Origin: Rheum nobile
Taxonomy: Eukaryota > Streptophyta > Magnoliopsida > Caryophyllales > Polygonaceae
Length of the DNA: 64,000 nt
Assembly (NCBI GenBank): GCA_027886185.1
Contig: WOAB01000619.1
Span: 4,154,001 to 4,218,000 of the forward strand
Direction of reading: 5' to 3'
Under the pieces are notes generated by a model, which was not told the origin of the DNA, did no database searches, and saw only the letters and a list, made by a program, of their open reading frames with translations. A program made the translations under genes and the position numbers. Below are positions 20,719 through 31,439 of this stretch, piece by piece. Each line of letters opens with the position of its first letter. Position 1 is the first letter of the stretch.

Positions 20719-22860
20719 ATGCCGGCCGTTGATTGTCTGGTCGACGCTGCTGCTGCGCCTGCTCCTCCTGTCTTCGGATTTGCCGCCGACGTTTCTCTTC
20801 CCGCGCCGGGCCCATTTCCCGGCGCACCTCCGACGACAAACTTGAACGCCGATGCCGAGACCCTGCCGTGGTCTCCGTCCCTCTCCGCCGAGCTGTACCG
20901 GATCGATCGATGGGGCCTGCCGTACTTCGCCGCCAACTCATCCGGCAACGTTAGCGTCCGGCCACACGGCGCCGCTACCCTGCCCCACCAGGAGATCGAT
21001 CTGTTGAAGGTGGTCAAGAAAGCATCAGATTCGAAATCCGTGGGCGGGCTGGGCCTCCAATTCCCGCTCGTTGTCCGGTTTCCCGATGTTCTGAAGAACC
21101 GGCTCGAATCCCTCCAATCCGCCTTCGATTTGGCTATCCACAGCCAGGGATACGAGTCGCACTACCAGGGCGTGTACCCGGTGAAATGCAACCAGGACCG
21201 GTTCATCGTTGAAGACATCGTCAAGTTCGGAGCCCCGTTCCGATTCGGCCTCGAGTCGGGGTCGAAGCCTGAGCTGCTTCTCGCCATGAGCTGCCTCGCC
21301 AAGGGGAGCCCGGATGCTCTTCTGGTCTGTAACGGCTTCAAGGACGCCGAGTACATCTCCCTGGCCCTCATTGCTCGCAGGCTCCAGTTCAACACTGTTA
21401 TTGTCCTGGAGCTCGAAGAGGAGCTCGATCTGGTGATTGATTTGGCCCAGAAGCTCTGCGTCCGGCCCGTGATCGGCTTCCGGGCGAAGCTCCGCACCAA
21501 GCACTCCGGTCATTTCGGGTCCACCTCCGGCGAGAAGGGCAAATTCGGGCTCAACACCACTCAGATCCTTCGTGTTGCCAGAAGGCTCGAGTCTGCCGGG
21601 ATGCTTGACTGTCTGCAACTCCTCCATTTCCATATCGGCTCCCAGATCCCATCCACCGAGCTTCTCGCCGATGGCGTCTCCGAGGGAGCCCAAGTGTACT
21701 CCGAGCTGGTTCGATTGGGCGCCTCGATGCGCGTGATTGACATCGGTGGTGGGCTAGGCATTGATTACGACGGCTCCAAATCGACGGACTCTGACGTCTC
21801 CGTTGGGTACACCCTCGAGGAGTACGCGGCCACCGTGGTGGGCGCTGTGCAGGCGGTCTGCGCCCGGAAGGGTGTGCGACCCCCGGTCCTGTGCAGCGAG
21901 AGCGGCCGAGCGATCGTCTCCCATCACTCCATTCTCATCTTCGAGGCCGTCTCGGCCACGGCACCCGCCTACGGAATTGCCGACTCTCATGTGCTGGATG
22001 GGTTGCCGGGCGAGTGCAGGGCTGAGTACCTGAGCGTGAAAGGTGCAGCCATGGCGGGGGAGTATGAGAGCTGCCTTGCCCACGCGGACAAGCTGAAGCA
22101 GCGGTGCGTGGATCACTTCAAAGACGGGTCTGTCTGTATGGAGCAGCTGGCGGCGGTGGATGCCCTGTGCGATTTCGTCTCGAATGCTCTCGGCGTGGCC
22201 GATCCGGTAAGGACCTACCATGTGAATCTGTCAGTTTTCACCTCAATTCCGGACTACTGGGCGATAGGGCAACTGTTCCCAATCATGCCCATCCATCGGC
22301 TTGATGAGAGGCCCGGCGTGCCCGGGGTCCTGTCTGACCTAACCTGCGACAGTGACGGGAAAATCGGCAGCTTTATCGGCGGGCAGAACAGCTTGATGCT
22401 ACATGAGCTGGAGGGTGGTGATAAGAGCGGCGGGAGGTACTGCCTGGGGATGTTTCTGGGCGGGGCGTACCAGGAGGCGCTGGGGGGGCTTCACAATCTG
22501 TTTGGGGGGCCGAGCATTGTGCGGGTGACGCAGAGCGACGGGCCCCACAGCTTCGCGGTGACGCGCGCCGTGCCGGGCCCGTCCTGCGGGGACGTCCTCC
22601 GGGCGATGCAGCACGAGCCCCAGCTCATGTTCCAGACCCTCAAGCACCGCGCCCTCGAGCTCGTCCACCCTCACAGCGAGCAGGAGGAGGAAGAAGATGA
22701 TCTGAACAACCCCGGCTTTCTCGTCGACAGCCTTGCTCGGTCCTTCCTCAACATGCCCTATCTCGCCACTGCTGGGGACCAGACGAACGTAACCACCGGG
22801 TACTGCAGCGACGGCAACTCCTCCGCCGAGGACGAGCTCTGGCCTTACATGTGTGCTTGA
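20719..22860 (+). CDS. ADC: arginine decarboxylase
   Basis: Biosynthetic arginine decarboxylase (713 aa, the usual plant length) converts arginine to agmatine and CO2, the first step of the plant agmatine route to putrescine. Plant forms are PLP-dependent, act as dimers and are often plastidial. Seen here: a Ser/Ala/Pro-rich N-terminus (1-60) that could be a transit peptide; PLP lysine K156 in YPVKCNQD; HFHIGSQIPS; the phosphate-binding glycine run DIGGGLGIDYDG (341-352); CESGRAIVSHH (392-402); and the active-site Cys543 in LTCDSDGKI. The acidic stretch EQEEEEDD near 655 is a typical variable region. The gene has no intron in the coding part and no lesion. Its GC content is far above its surroundings. 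The start is the first ATG after the uORF. Confidence 0.97.
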   Translation: MPAVDCLVDAAAAPAPPVFGFAADVSLPAPGPFPGAPPTTNLNADAETLPWSPSLSAELYRIDRWGLPYFAANSSGNVSVRPHGAATLPHQEIDLLKVVKKASDSKSVGGLGLQFPLVVRFPDVLKNRLESLQSAFDLAIHSQGYESHYQGVYPVKCNQDRFIVEDIVKFGAPFRFGLESGSKPELLLAMSCLAKGSPDALLVCNGFKDAEYISLALIARRLQFNTVIVLELEEELDLVIDLAQKLCVRPVIGFRAKLRTKHSGHFGSTSGEKGKFGLNTTQILRVARRLESAGMLDCLQLLHFHIGSQIPSTELLADGVSEGAQVYSELVRLGASMRVIDIGGGLGIDYDGSKSTDSDVSVGYTLEEYAATVVGAVQAVCARKGVRPPVLCSESGRAIVSHHSILIFEAVSATAPAYGIADSHVLDGLPGECRAEYLSVKGAAMAGEYESCLAHADKLKQRCVDHFKDGSVCMEQLAAVDALCDFVSNALGVADPVRTYHVNLSVFTSIPDYWAIGQLFPIMPIHRLDERPGVPGVLSDLTCDSDGKIGSFIGGQNSLMLHELEGGDKSGGRYCLGMFLGGAYQEALGGLHNLFGGPSIVRVTQSDGPHSFAVTRAVPGPSCGDVLRAMQHEPQLMFQTLKHRALELVHPHSEQEEEEDDLNNPGFLVDSLARSFLNMPYLATAGDQTNVTTGYCSDGNSSAEDELWPYMCA

Positions 22861-23007
22861 GCTTCTCAGACTAACAATGCTTCTTCTTCAACTTCAACTT
22901 CTACGGTTTGTCGTCTGCGGTCGTCTGTTCTTCCAAGTAACTCCATATTTCATTGATAATTTCATGTTTTAGCGTTGCGCTACTTTTAGAACTTGGTGTA
23001 AGGCCTC

Positions 23008-23013
23008 AATAAA
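23008..23013 (+). other. candidate poly(A) signal of ADC
   Basis: AATAAA about 150 nt after the stop codon, in an AT-richer stretch. The true 3' end is not visible. Confidence 0.45.
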
Positions 23014-23710
23014 TTTGTGTTTGAGATTTCCAAGGGGAATGGGGATGTTGCAAAGTGACCCGGATATCTTTGCCAAATTCGGGGATCTTTCAATCATCCT
23101 TCCCTCCTGTTATTACATTATCTATCTTTGTTAGGGATCTTTGAATAACATTTCAGATTACCTTTTTCATAATACTTCTATCTTGCTGCATCATTGCTTA
23201 CGCACCAGTATTTTTTGGCGCCTCTGCTCATTTCTCGTACTCTGCAGGCCCACTTTGCTTGGGTTCCTTGTGTGTGACTCTGACTTTGGAGAGAGATGGA
23301 ATATGGCATTTGAGTTGCAGCAAAAGCCAAATTAATGACATGGTGATCGATGACTTTGCAATCAACTTGCTTGTTAGCCTTGTGGGGCCATAGTATAATA
23401 CTCTTCTTGGTCATAAGATTACGCCCCTTTCTTTTTGGCACCCAAGATTGACTCTTTTTTATTATTATCATAGAGCCTAGGTATCCAATTTGAGCAATTC
23501 ATGGTAATGTGACTCATCAATTTGATTTGTCACTTATCAATTAAGTATCTCAGTATTTTTCTAAGGCTCTCAAATATTTTTAAATATGCAACAGCACATG
23601 TACTTGGCTAAATTACTTGTGGTATCAAGATTGTTTTTCTCCACATAGTCGCGTGCAAGCTGTACACAGACAGTAGTATCTGGGGACTGTTCTGAGCCAC
23701 AATTTATGCG

Positions 23711-23728
23711 CCCCCCCCCCCCCCCCCC
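23711..23728. repeat. poly-C tract
   Basis: Eighteen consecutive C. Long C runs are rare in plant DNA and mutate in length. Confidence 0.95.
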
Positions 23729-25032
23729 TATAATCCAGGCTGTGGTTGAAGATGATAACGTTTTTCCGCACAGCATCATGAATGTTTGAACCTTTGTGGA
23801 TGCTCAACATGGCTGTCATGTGGCAGTTCAAGGTCTCGCCTTTCTGGGTGTTGCTTGTGATTTTGCTGAGGTAGCGAATTTGCTGTACATGGGATCATAT
23901 TTGAAGTTGTTGAGATGTACATCTATGGAGATTGAGACACTGAAAAATGTTGTTATCTTACGCATGTATGCCAGTAGGAACAAATTTGTTGGTTCGGGTG
24001 ACAGTTTCTGCTTTTTGATCTTGGCTGGTGTTGTTGCTCTTTGCTGCTGGTGCTAATGATTTCGTGAGGTCTTGCTTTCTTGAGGTGTTACTCATCTGAC
24101 TAAAACTAAAAACGTATATTATTATTATGTATTGAATAATCGTTACACTATTAATGTTATGAAACATAATTACTTTGCAGAAATTAACGCCTGACCACGT
24201 TAAAATCAAGATTTACTGAGAATTCAGGTCAATAAACCAACAGCTCATCACATGGAATCTAAAGAATTAACAGTTTGAGGTTATTATAATTCAATGAGAG
24301 AGACATTCAAGAAGCACAGGAAACCAATTATGTTATAGTGCTACATATATATATATGATGATTGAATTGAGTTAATTGCAAAGAGGAGGATAAGAGCATC
24401 ATATAATGTGCCTAAAATCTCCATCCACAATCCCTTCAATAATTGGTTTATACATGTAGAAAATTATTAAGACTGAATTCAACCAAATCACAGTGTCATT
24501 TTAGTCAAATTGAACCAAACCATAAGCAGCGCGCAGAAGAAGAATGCCATAAGCACAATTGCCTACAATTAGCAGAATATTTGCTCGTAAACATTACCAA
24601 TTCAAGTGTGTAAAGAATTGGGAAAAACTGAAGTGGCATCTGAATTCTCAATGGTCCCCATAATCTCCAACAGCCTGTCTCCTCATTTTACTGTGCATTT
24701 ATTTATATTTGTTTGTAAAGATAAGTTTCACAAAACAAGGTTTGGTGCCACCAAAAGATTGTAGCTAAAGTTGCACATGAGACATTATCCAAAACAAAGC
24801 CGTATCTTTTTTCCATCTTATGCATTCAGTTTTTTTTCTTCTTCTTGTAAGCACAACCACATCCTGTAGATCTAGCCTCTAGGGAAAGCACCATCTTGTG
24901 AAGGCAACAGCACTTGAGCTTGTGAGTAATCAATCCTCTTGGCTTGTAGTTGTGGGGACTTATTATAGTTGTAGTAATTGGAGCAGAGAATATGCTCTGA
25001 AAGCCCAGACCAGACCACACTGATTTATTTAT

Positions 25033-25054
25033 TTTCTTTCTTTCTTTCTTTCTT
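25033..25054. repeat. TTTC microsatellite
   Basis: About five and a half TTTC units. Confidence 0.9.
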
Positions 25055-25560
25055 GAGCTTGTATCATGACATTAAAGTCTGTGCCTATTTTGTAACCTTG
25101 AGCTTCTATCTACTACAGGCCGGCTACAGCTGAAGGAAGCCCTTATCATCCAGTAGCGTGTGAGTTGAGGCTGTTGGTTTTCAAATCACAAATGATGGGA
25201 AATATTTTGGGTTCCTTTGCTTTCGTGTCTACGCGTTATTTGCTCCTTTTGCGCGGTGTACTATGGTGAATAGTGCTACTTTCGTCTGTGTGTCGATTTT
25301 AATACCACGGGATGAGGTAAGTTGGAGAGGATTCTCCCTCTTGAATAGAGTTACATAGGTCTCATATTCAAGTCATGAGAATCGAATTATTCTAAAAACT
25401 GCGAGGGGATACTTTAAGACCTTAGACCCACTTTGCAGGTTTGGACCCAAAAAAGATCAATATCATTGAGATGAATGCTTCAATAAGTCAATAACCAAGT
25501 TTTTCCAAAGAGATGCATATGTAAATCAGTTTGTTTTTCATTTTGTTTCAAAAAACAAAC

Positions 25561-25721
25561 TGTGAGAATTAGGATAAATCCCACTTGGGGTGCCTTGTGT
25601 ATTGATATAGAATATATATAGTTACAGAATTCCAGAATATCTGAAATAAGGACAATAAAGATATGCAAAGATAAACATAACTAAATTACAATTATGTTTC
25701 TATTATTATGATATTCTAACA
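25561..25721 (-). repeat. 3' LTR of copia-A
   Basis: 161 bp, TGTGAGAAT to ATTCTAACA on the + strand. Near-identical to 62328-62488. Confidence 0.9.
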
Positions 25722-26221
25722 TTCCCCGCATTCGAAGCGTTAGGTGTTTGAACGCAAAGACTAGAGCGAAAATCCTGAAACAAAGGTGTAGGCAACCCTT
25801 TAGTCGTGAGATTAGCGAACTGATGCGTAGATGGGATGTGTAGAACTCGAGCTTGACCAAGAGCAACTTTCTCACGAACAAAATGGATATCAATCTCTAT
25901 GTGTTTTGTTCGTTGATGTTGAACCGAATTAGAGGAAAGGTAGACCACACTGACATTATCACATAACTCAATAGTAAGAGTTCAGTTCCTGCACCAGGTT
26001 GTGTAACCAACACGATTCAGCCACTACATTTACAACAACCCGATACTTGGCCTCGACACTCGATCGCGAGATGGTTGGCTGTCGTTTGGATGACCAAGAG
26101 ATGATGTTGTCACCCAAAAACATGCAGAAACTGGATGTGGATCGGCGAGAATCAGGGCAGTCGGCCCAGTGCGCATCCGAGTAGGCAATTAATGTATATG
26201 TTGGATCGTTAGTGTTACATC
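25722..26221 (-). pseudogene. copia-A RNase H and pol C-terminus
   Basis: Reads AYSDAHWADCPDSRRSTSSF, then ISWSSKRQPT with SSVEAKYR, then TKHIEIDIHFVREKV and the tail, over two frames (25968-26240 and 25706-25948). The order matches the copia RNase H domain that degrades RNA in RNA-DNA hybrids. It is cut at 26222 by the end of the Sirevirus. Confidence 0.88.
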
Positions 26222-26607
26222 TGAGGGAACAAATGTTTTGTTCCCACATAGTATGCAACGGAATATTAATGCAAGAAAGAAGAATTAAAGGACTCACGAT
26301 TTAGAGTAGAAAACCTCAATTAGTCAAATAACTAATCGAGGAAAAACCACTACCTTCAAGCTTCTCGCTTGAGAGGATTTTGAAGAGGTCTACTTGTCTT
26401 ATTAATCTCTTGTTCGATTAAACTTGTAGCTCCTAGACTTCCCACCTAGTCTTGAATCACTCCTACAACGATGAACTCAAACTCAACTTCAAAGACTCGT
26501 TAAAACCTTCAATTCTCTTCATTCGTAAGAAATGCTCTAAGTCTGTAACTTAGAAATGATCTAGTTCTCCCTTATTTAAGCATACTCAAATCCCTTATAT
26601 CAAATAA
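26222..26607 (-). repeat. Sirevirus 3' LTR, distal part
   Basis: Continues from 37160-37572 once gypsy-C and one copy of its target duplication are removed. Begins TGAGGGAACA on the + strand where the RNase H coding sequence of copia-A stops. Confidence 0.65.
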
Positions 26608-28808
26608 TGTAACACCCCCGACTTATGTCAGTAGTGCCACACGCCAGTGACCTCAGACGTTACTGTCCAAAGTCACCCTAGGCTTTAATCGGAACAATTA
26701 AGCTTAAATAAGTATATAATAAGTAACGAAAGATTAAGCAGCGGAAGACATTTTAAATGAAACTCAACCTTTTATTAAAAGATCTCTCATTAAATGAGAA
26801 TGACGATTTTACAACAGAATGAAATTACAGCGGAAGACTTTTATAATAAACCCTATTACATGACTTGGTTATATATTAAAGTAATACTTAACAACCTTTA
26901 AAACACTAACACTCAAATCTTCAACTGCAAGCCTCTTCTCCGATTGGTTACTTCAAGTCTTCGGGGACCAACCACTGATGTGCCGTATAGGACGGATGAC
27001 ACCAGCCAACCATGCAAGGAATAAAACCCGGTTGGTTAGTCTAATGAAAGACTATGCAAGGGTACAAACAGAATGGTTCAAGTGATCGTAACCGTTTACT
27101 ATCATTGTCCCTCGAATAATAACCGAAGGGACGATACATAACCCGGAACTTTCACGGAATGATTAGAATTAGACATGCACTGAAAAGAAGACTCCAAAGG
27201 AATTGAGTCTTATGGGAAACATATGACAAATGTTGGGAACGTTAAGTTTTCACACAACTTTTAAAACACGACCTTGACAATTTGGGTCAACGACCAACCT
27301 CACCGCGCAATGCGAATCCAGATTGGAAAGAAGACTTACTCTAGCAAGAGTCCAGGCGGTTTCCACGTTGTACTCCTCGCCCGAGGGTTTATTAATTATG
27401 TGCATAACCGCACTTGACTTATTTACTTCCAAAACGCACATTAACATTGAAGTTTTTAATACAATCTCGAATAATTACGAGAATAACACATGGTGACATT
27501 ACGTCCAACCCAATTGCACTAGCAAGGTGCTTAAACACCTCTTATCCTTAACGGGTGGATAAGAAGCAATGCTCATGACCTTAAAAGTATTAGAGAATTA
27601 TTTCGACTAATACCGAGTTATAAAGAAACGACTAATCCTCGTAGGGAATTAGCGTTTCTACGAATACTCGTGCTAATCTAGTATTTAAGTCCATATATAA
27701 ATCCACACAAAAATCCATTTACTGTAATATCATATCAAACTATATAATAGCGTTATTTCTAGCAATATATACAACCTATTATAAAGACATATTTTAACAC
27801 ATCGTTTAATTAAATATGTTCCCAAACAGAAAACAACAACTTTTATCCCATCTTAATTAACAATCAATTAATTGATAATCAAGGGAAACATGGAATAGTG
27901 AGCAAGAGCGAACCGCCACTTGCCTTAATCTAGACGAATCGAAGATGTCGGGTACCGAGATTTGGAGACTGGAATCTGCGTACGGATTCCTACGATGACG
28001 ACGAGATAAACGACGGAACCCTAAGTTAGACACAATACGGATGAAACGATACGAACGAAAACGATATGAATCGAAAGGAAACAAAGCCTGAGTCGTGACC
28101 GTGGTTGTCCAAGCCACGATCGCGCTTGCTAAGACAAGCGGCGGTCGCAGTTTGGACTTCCGCGGTCACGGAATTTTGGGCAAGCCGCGGTCGCGGAATT
28201 CATCCCAGCGATCGCGGATCCCTCCTTCCGACGCGACTCCCATCCGGCTTCGAGGCTCACTGACGACAAAGACGACGATGCTTTCTTCTCCTCCTTGCAA
28301 TGTCACCACTCCAAGCTTCCAAGGCACTACGGCGACCACAAAAACTCCGACGAATGCACGAACTCCGGCGAAGGCACGAACGAGAGAAAGAGAGAGATCG
28401 AGGGTTGTGGATGCTACTCTCCTCCGCTGAAGACCCCTATTTATAGGGTATGAAGGAGCTTAACGCCGGCCACACGAATCGATTCAACCTCCCTCAACGG
28501 CAGAGTTACGAAACGTGGGGAAAATCGAATCGGCGAAACGTTGAAAGAGACGAAGGGGACGATGAACAGCGTTTTCGCGGTCGCGGAAACACTTCCATGG
28601 TCGCGGAAATGCCGCGAGCGCGTCGTTTGGCTTTTGGTCGCGGGTCTCGACCGGGGACATGCTAAATTATATTTTTAGCATTCCCTAATTACTAAATCTT
28701 ATTAACGTATAATATTTTGTTCAAAAAGATTATTATAGAGATTTACAGAAATTTCCCATCACGTCTTTCTTACAAAACGACAGTTCGGGACTTTTAAGGG
28801 TTATTACA
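26608..28808 (-). repeat. 3' LTR of gypsy-C
   Basis: About 2200 bp. GC palindromes near 28138, 28159, 28185, 28207 (downstream of the TATA box, - strand sense) and 28575, 28592 (upstream). TATA lies at about 28438-28445. Confidence 0.9.
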
Positions 28809-28869
28809 TTACCTCCCCCTTAAAAGAATTTTTGACCCCGAAACTTGGCCGATAACAACTCGGAGAAGT

Positions 28870-29101
28870 GACCTTATTTTAAGTTACCCAACCATATAAG
28901 TTTAACCATGCCTAACCCATTTAACACTTTGTAAATTGGTTCAAGCATTTCTAAGTTAAAAGTTATAAGTTGGTTTAAATTACAGTTAACGTAAGGTTAA
29001 CCATAATTTAGACTCTTCATAAATTAAGGGAATTTTATAACCTTGTTTTCACCAATATACATTTACCATATTACCCTTATGGAAATCCTGAGGGTTATTA
29101 C
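28870..29101 (-). repeat. remnant of a second LTR start inside gypsy-C
   Basis: Read on the - strand, 29101 down to about 28870 begins TGTAATAACCCTCAGG and resembles the start of the solo LTR at 49439. It is joined without a break to the pol tail of gypsy-C (GAGTTGTTATCGGCC, about 28850-28864). This suggests the interior is a recombinant. Confidence 0.45.
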
Positions 29102-29909
29102 AGGGACCGGTTTCACCATTAACCTTACTACCTGAACTCACTAGTGGAAAAAACCCTTTTAGAGGCGGGCCTTTTGACACTTATTGCGGCGAACACCGAT
29201 CGCCGCAACTGAGGGGGCTGCAACAAGTACGGAAGCTTTTTGAGGCGGGCTATATACGCCTCTACAAGTGACTTTTAGAGGCGGGCCTCCATAGGCCCGC
29301 CTCTAAAAGTGCTCGGCCGTAGTGCACTTGTTGAGGCGGGCCTATGGAGGCCCGCCTCAACAAGTGTCTTTTAGAGACGGGCCTCCATAGGCCGCCTCTA
29401 AAAGCCTCAACAATTCGAACCTGACTCGGCCGATTACTCGGCCGAGTCATGGGCCGAGTCAGGCTCGGTTTATTGTATTTCAACAATTCGAGCCTAACTC
29501 GACCCATAACTCGGCCGAGTCAGGCTCGAATTGTTGAAATACCATACACACAGATTTGCAGAATAATATACATCAACACAACAGATCAATTTCATTCACA
29601 GAATAATATAACAGATTTCACCAGAGTACAGTCAGATTCTCAACAACAGTATACAGGACAAGTACAAACAAGTTCAATCCGATAATAAATACTTCGATGT
29701 AAAATACTGTGCCCATTGCTCACGAACAACGTCTAGTGGCAGCAGGTAGCCCCAATGTTACCGGAAATGCCTCGGAGCCTTCCTGCATTGTCACATGAAA
29801 ATGAACTTCCTAAGAGGAGAGAACAAGCTATAATTAAAAATCCAAGGAAGACAATGTTTCCTTGTTTGCTTGATTTTGCTTTTTAGGGAACAAGCCTTCC
29901 TGCTTATTA

Positions 29910-30203
29910 TTATCTATTTAGGCCCTTGGCGGGATAGAATGCCTCGGAGCCTTCCTGCATTGTCACATGAAAATGGTAATCTTGTTTGAAACCATGACGA
30001 AATAAATGATCCTCAATCTCATCAATACCATCTAACCGCCTTATATTCTTACAATCACGGCATGGACAATAGATTTTTTCGGCTTTCGTACTCCGTTGGT
30101 GTGCTAAAGCACATCTAATGAACTCCTCAACCCCACTCAAGTATTCTGTCGTAGTATGGTCACCGTACATCCAAGGACGACTCATTTCTAGTAATAAATG
30201 CAA
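29910..30203 (-). pseudogene. TNP2-type transposase, N-terminal domain only
   Basis: 97 codons: RPWMYGDHTTTEYLSGVEEF, then KIYCPCRDCKN and EDHLFRHGFK. This is the transposase-associated domain at the start of CACTA TNP2 proteins. The catalytic part is absent, so the protein, if made, cannot cut DNA. The ATG at 30201 matches the start expected for the family. Confidence 0.88.
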
Positions 30204-30234
30204 AACAAGGAAGATTTAATATCATTTCTAATAA

Positions 30235-30380
30235 CTATCCCGCCAAGGGCCTAAATTATGAATTCTATCCCGCCAAGGGCCTAAATAGATAATAATAAGC
30301 AACTAAGCAAGAAAAAATACAAACTCAACTATCCCGCCAAGGGCCTAGATTATGAATTCTATCCCGCCAAGGGCCTAAGG
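30235..30380. repeat. internal direct repeats of CACTA1
   Basis: Four copies of CTATCCCGCCAAGGGCCTA at about 30235, 30267, 30330 and 30360, and an inverted copy at 29918-29938 inside the end of the transposase fragment. A 30-bp-scale segment around 29768-29803 is also repeated at 29940-29975. Confidence 0.8.
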
Positions 30381-31439
30381 AATTAGGGTAGAAGTATTAC
30401 CTTGACCCAATATCGAGCCTTCAAGACAATGCCTTTATCAACCTGCAGAATGTAATTTCCCTAATTAAATAAACCGTAAAAATGTGATCCTCTAGTATAT
30501 TACATCTTCAATACAGTATAATACATAGATTATGAGACAGAAAATATAGAGAAACGCATATTAGAAAAATGCATATTCATAGGGGCATTTCATCAAACAC
30601 CTTCAATGCACGAGCAAGTTGACCAAAATACACAAATTCGTACAAGCTTTAAACACAAAATACACAAATTAGAAATCAGTACATTAGGATTTGCATATTC
30701 GTAGGGGCATTTCATCAAAAAATCTGCTTAGACAAACGCATATTCATAGGGGCATTTCATCAAACACCTTCAATGCACGACCTTTAAACACAAAAATAAA
30801 CAAATTCGTACAAGCTTTAAACACAATACAGAGAAACGCATATTAGAGAAACGCTTACCCACCAGAGGAATCGGGTGAGGAAGTCGGAGTTCTGGTGAAA
30901 CCGAGTGCTCGGCGAGAGGAGAGGAGACGAAGTCTGAACGAAGCGAAGAGGTGAATGTTCTGGTGAACGAAGCGCGCGCGGAGAAGCTGAATGTTTTAAT
31001 TAAGTATATTAGGGTAGACTTATAGAGGCGGGCCTATTTATGCCCGCCTCTATAAGTCCAACGTTATGGCCGAGAAAGAGGCAATAGAGGCGGGCCTCCT
31101 AATGCCCGCCTCTATTGCATACGTTTGTTGAGGCGGGCTTATGGAGGCCCGCCTCAACAAAACTTAATAGAGGCGGGCATTTTCGCCCGCCTCAATTACT
31201 TACCATTAGAGGCGGGCCTTTAATCGGCCCGCCTCTAATACTTTAGCGGGAATAATTTTTTGGAAACTTTTTGAGGCGTATAAATTTTTGCCCGCCTCAA
31301 TAGAATTTTTTGAGGCGTATAAAATAATTATCCGTCTCAAAAACCTGAAAAACTGATTGCATAGGACGTTGTTGAGGCGTTTTGTTATAGGCCTGCCTCT
31401 AAAAGGGCGCCTCAACAAGTGTTTTTTCCACTAGTGACT

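Larger units (their letters stand above)
23014..25560. other. spacer downstream of ADC
   Basis: No convincing gene. It contains an 18-base C run (23711-23728) and a TTTC microsatellite (25033-25054). A short TA run lies near 24345. Small open frames here lack any recognisable domain. Confidence 0.5.
29139..31436 (-). mobile_element. CACTA1, non-autonomous CACTA transposon
   Basis: Ends CACTAGTGGAAAAAAC and its exact complement, 16 bp each, with a 3-bp target duplication ACT (29136-29138 and 31437-31439). Subterminal regions (29160-29400 and 31020-31400) consist of AGGCGGGCC modules in both orientations, the sort of array that CACTA-binding proteins recognise. The interior keeps only the N-terminal domain of a TNP2-type transposase gene (29910-30203). 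The target was the interior of gypsy-C. Confidence 0.95.

Noticed and set aside
21025..21693. 222-codon and 155-codon antisense frames across ADC
   Set aside because: High GC and codon bias of ADC leave the opposite strand open. No domain is recognisable.
23141..24056. Small frames downstream of ADC as genes
   Set aside because: Short, in several frames, no domain. Probably 3' UTR and spacer.
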